Source of the DNA: Mycobacterium sp.
Lineage (GTDB): Bacteria; Actinomycetota; Actinomycetes; Mycobacteriales; Mycobacteriaceae
NCBI GenBank assembly: GCA_016197405.1
Contig: JACPVR010000013.1
Coordinates: 414,873-478,872, forward strand
Length of the DNA: 64,000 nucleotides
Direction of reading: 5' to 3'
Both the position numbers and the translations under genes were made by a program. The notes under the pieces were generated by a model. The model was not told where the DNA came from. It saw nothing but the letters and a program-made list of their open reading frames with translations, and made no database searches. How positions within the stretch are numbered: position 1 is the stretch's first letter; each line of letters begins with the position of its first letter. Of the stretch, positions 63,453 to 64,000 are shown piece after piece.

Positions 63453-64000
63453 GGGTTGATCGTGTTCTCCCCACCCTGGCGGCCCCAGACGTACTCGGTG
63501 AGGATCGGCTGGCCCAGCTCCCAATGGTTGTAGGGCGCGATGGAGGCTCCGGTGTCCATCACCAGGTACGGTGCCGGCCACAGCTCTTTGGTGATGGACT
63601 GCCAGCAGCCCGGTGCCCCACCCGGGCCACCGCGGGCGTTGACCCTGGGCAGGTTATCGGGGTAGTTGACCGGGTCGACCTGCTCGGAGATCGCGGTGAT
63701 GGTCTCGAACAAGGTATTGAATTCGGTTGTCACCGTGGACACATCGATGGTGTCGGCCGGTGAGATCCGGGCCTTGTCGGGGTTCTTCGGTGAGGTGAAC
63801 GAGACGTACTTGTTGCCGAACACCGTGGTCGCCTGGATGTTGGCCTCGACATTGGCCGGGATCAGGCGCACATAGCGCGGATCGACGTCCAGTTTCAGCT
63901 GGGCCTTGGTGGTCCCGTCCTGTTCGATGGCGTTGACCTCGGCCACCCGGCCGATCTGCACACCGTTGAACGTCACCTTCGAACCCGGATCCATCACCAG
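63449..64000 (-). CDS. mce1A: Mce1A with a large internal in-frame deletion (N-terminus outside window)
   Basis: The visible 183 residues hold most of the MCE domain (MDPGSKVTFNGVQIGRVAEVN, PRYVRLIPANVEANIQATTVFGNKYVSF, then VTTEFNTLFETITAISEQVDPV). They run directly into the Mce1A C-terminal tail (NYPDNLPRVNARGG, CWQSITKELWPAPYLVMDTG, EYVWGRQGGENTINP). In a normal Mce1A of about 450 residues these blocks are separated by the helical needle segment of about 200-230 residues; here they join in frame at about 63669. The N-terminal membrane helix lies outside the window. The protein should be about 240 residues. Confidence 0.85.
   Translation of the reverse strand: MVMDPGSKVTFNGVQIGRVAEVNAIEQDGTTKAQLKLDVDPRYVRLIPANVEANIQATTVFGNKYVSFTSPKNPDKARISPADTIDVSTVTTEFNTLFETITAISEQVDPVNYPDNLPRVNARGGPGGAPGCWQSITKELWPAPYLVMDTGASIAPYNHWELGQPILTEYVWGRQGGENTINP

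Overview
The window is a stretch of a mycobacterial chromosome, most likely a rapidly growing Mycolicibacterium-type species. It is high in G+C with many GTG starts and ATGA/GTGA gene overlaps. It carries signature mycobacterial genes: mmpL3, mmpL11, a complete set of mce1B-F genes with their Mce-associated genes, zmp1, sigG and an L,D-transpeptidase. From memory of the M. tuberculosis map, the gene order follows Rv0216 down to Rv0169 in inverted orientation, with lineage-specific insertions. No rRNA, tRNA, CRISPR array, prophage or insertion sequence was seen.

Region 1-9030 is a CoA-thioester cluster. It holds a window-truncated amidohydrolase, a CaiB/BaiF CoA-transferase, a double-hotdog hydratase (Rv0216-like), FadE3, a GntR/UTRA regulator, an extended enoyl-CoA hydratase-like protein and FadD4. 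It ends with a CaCA-type cation exchanger behind a manganese (yybP-ykoY) riboswitch with a built-in terminator. Region 9360-16320 holds a TetR regulator, pckA, a P-loop/GTPase-like pair (Rv0209/Rv0210-like) with a small coupled protein, trmB and a NYN-domain protein.

Region 16394-31953 is envelope lipid and heme biology. It contains mmpL3, an AI-2E-type permease, a flippase-like membrane protein, an M23-like lipoprotein and a PrrAB-like two-component system. A hemophore-like gene is translationally coupled to that system. A second hemophore (Rv0203-like) lies divergent from mmpL11, followed by the Mce-accessory pair that includes omamA. Region 31995-38390 has zmp1, an L,D-transpeptidase, a copper module (RicR-like CsoR repressor plus a DUF305 lipoprotein with a palindromic operator) and ilvD.

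Region 38441-41370 is an accessory catabolic unit. A 2,4-diacetylphloroglucinol-hydrolase-like enzyme and a bicovalent-type FAD oxidase are divergent from an IclR regulator, with a clean inverted-repeat operator between them. Region 41446-53398 contains an O-methyltransferase, a TIGR04338-like zincin, a DUF2786 protein, a quinone oxidoreductase, two alpha/beta hydrolases, sigG with a RecA-independent DNA-damage promoter match, an SDR enzyme, a MarR/pirin pair, a PQQ-type dehydrogenase-like lipoprotein, a NAGPA-type glycosidase, a fructosamine-kinase-like protein and a YoaK-family membrane protein.

Region 53545-64000 is the mce1 operon, read on the minus strand from mce1A (right edge) to four Mce-associated genes. 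Mce1B-F are full length. The visible Mce1A jumps in frame from the end of its MCE domain straight to its C-terminal tail. It lacks roughly 200-230 residues of the helical needle domain, which is the most striking anomaly in the window. Other notable signals are the riboswitch, the copper operator, the sigG damage promoter, shared-arm terminators, an 18-residue tandem duplication in the first Mce-associated protein and several apparently leaderless starts.
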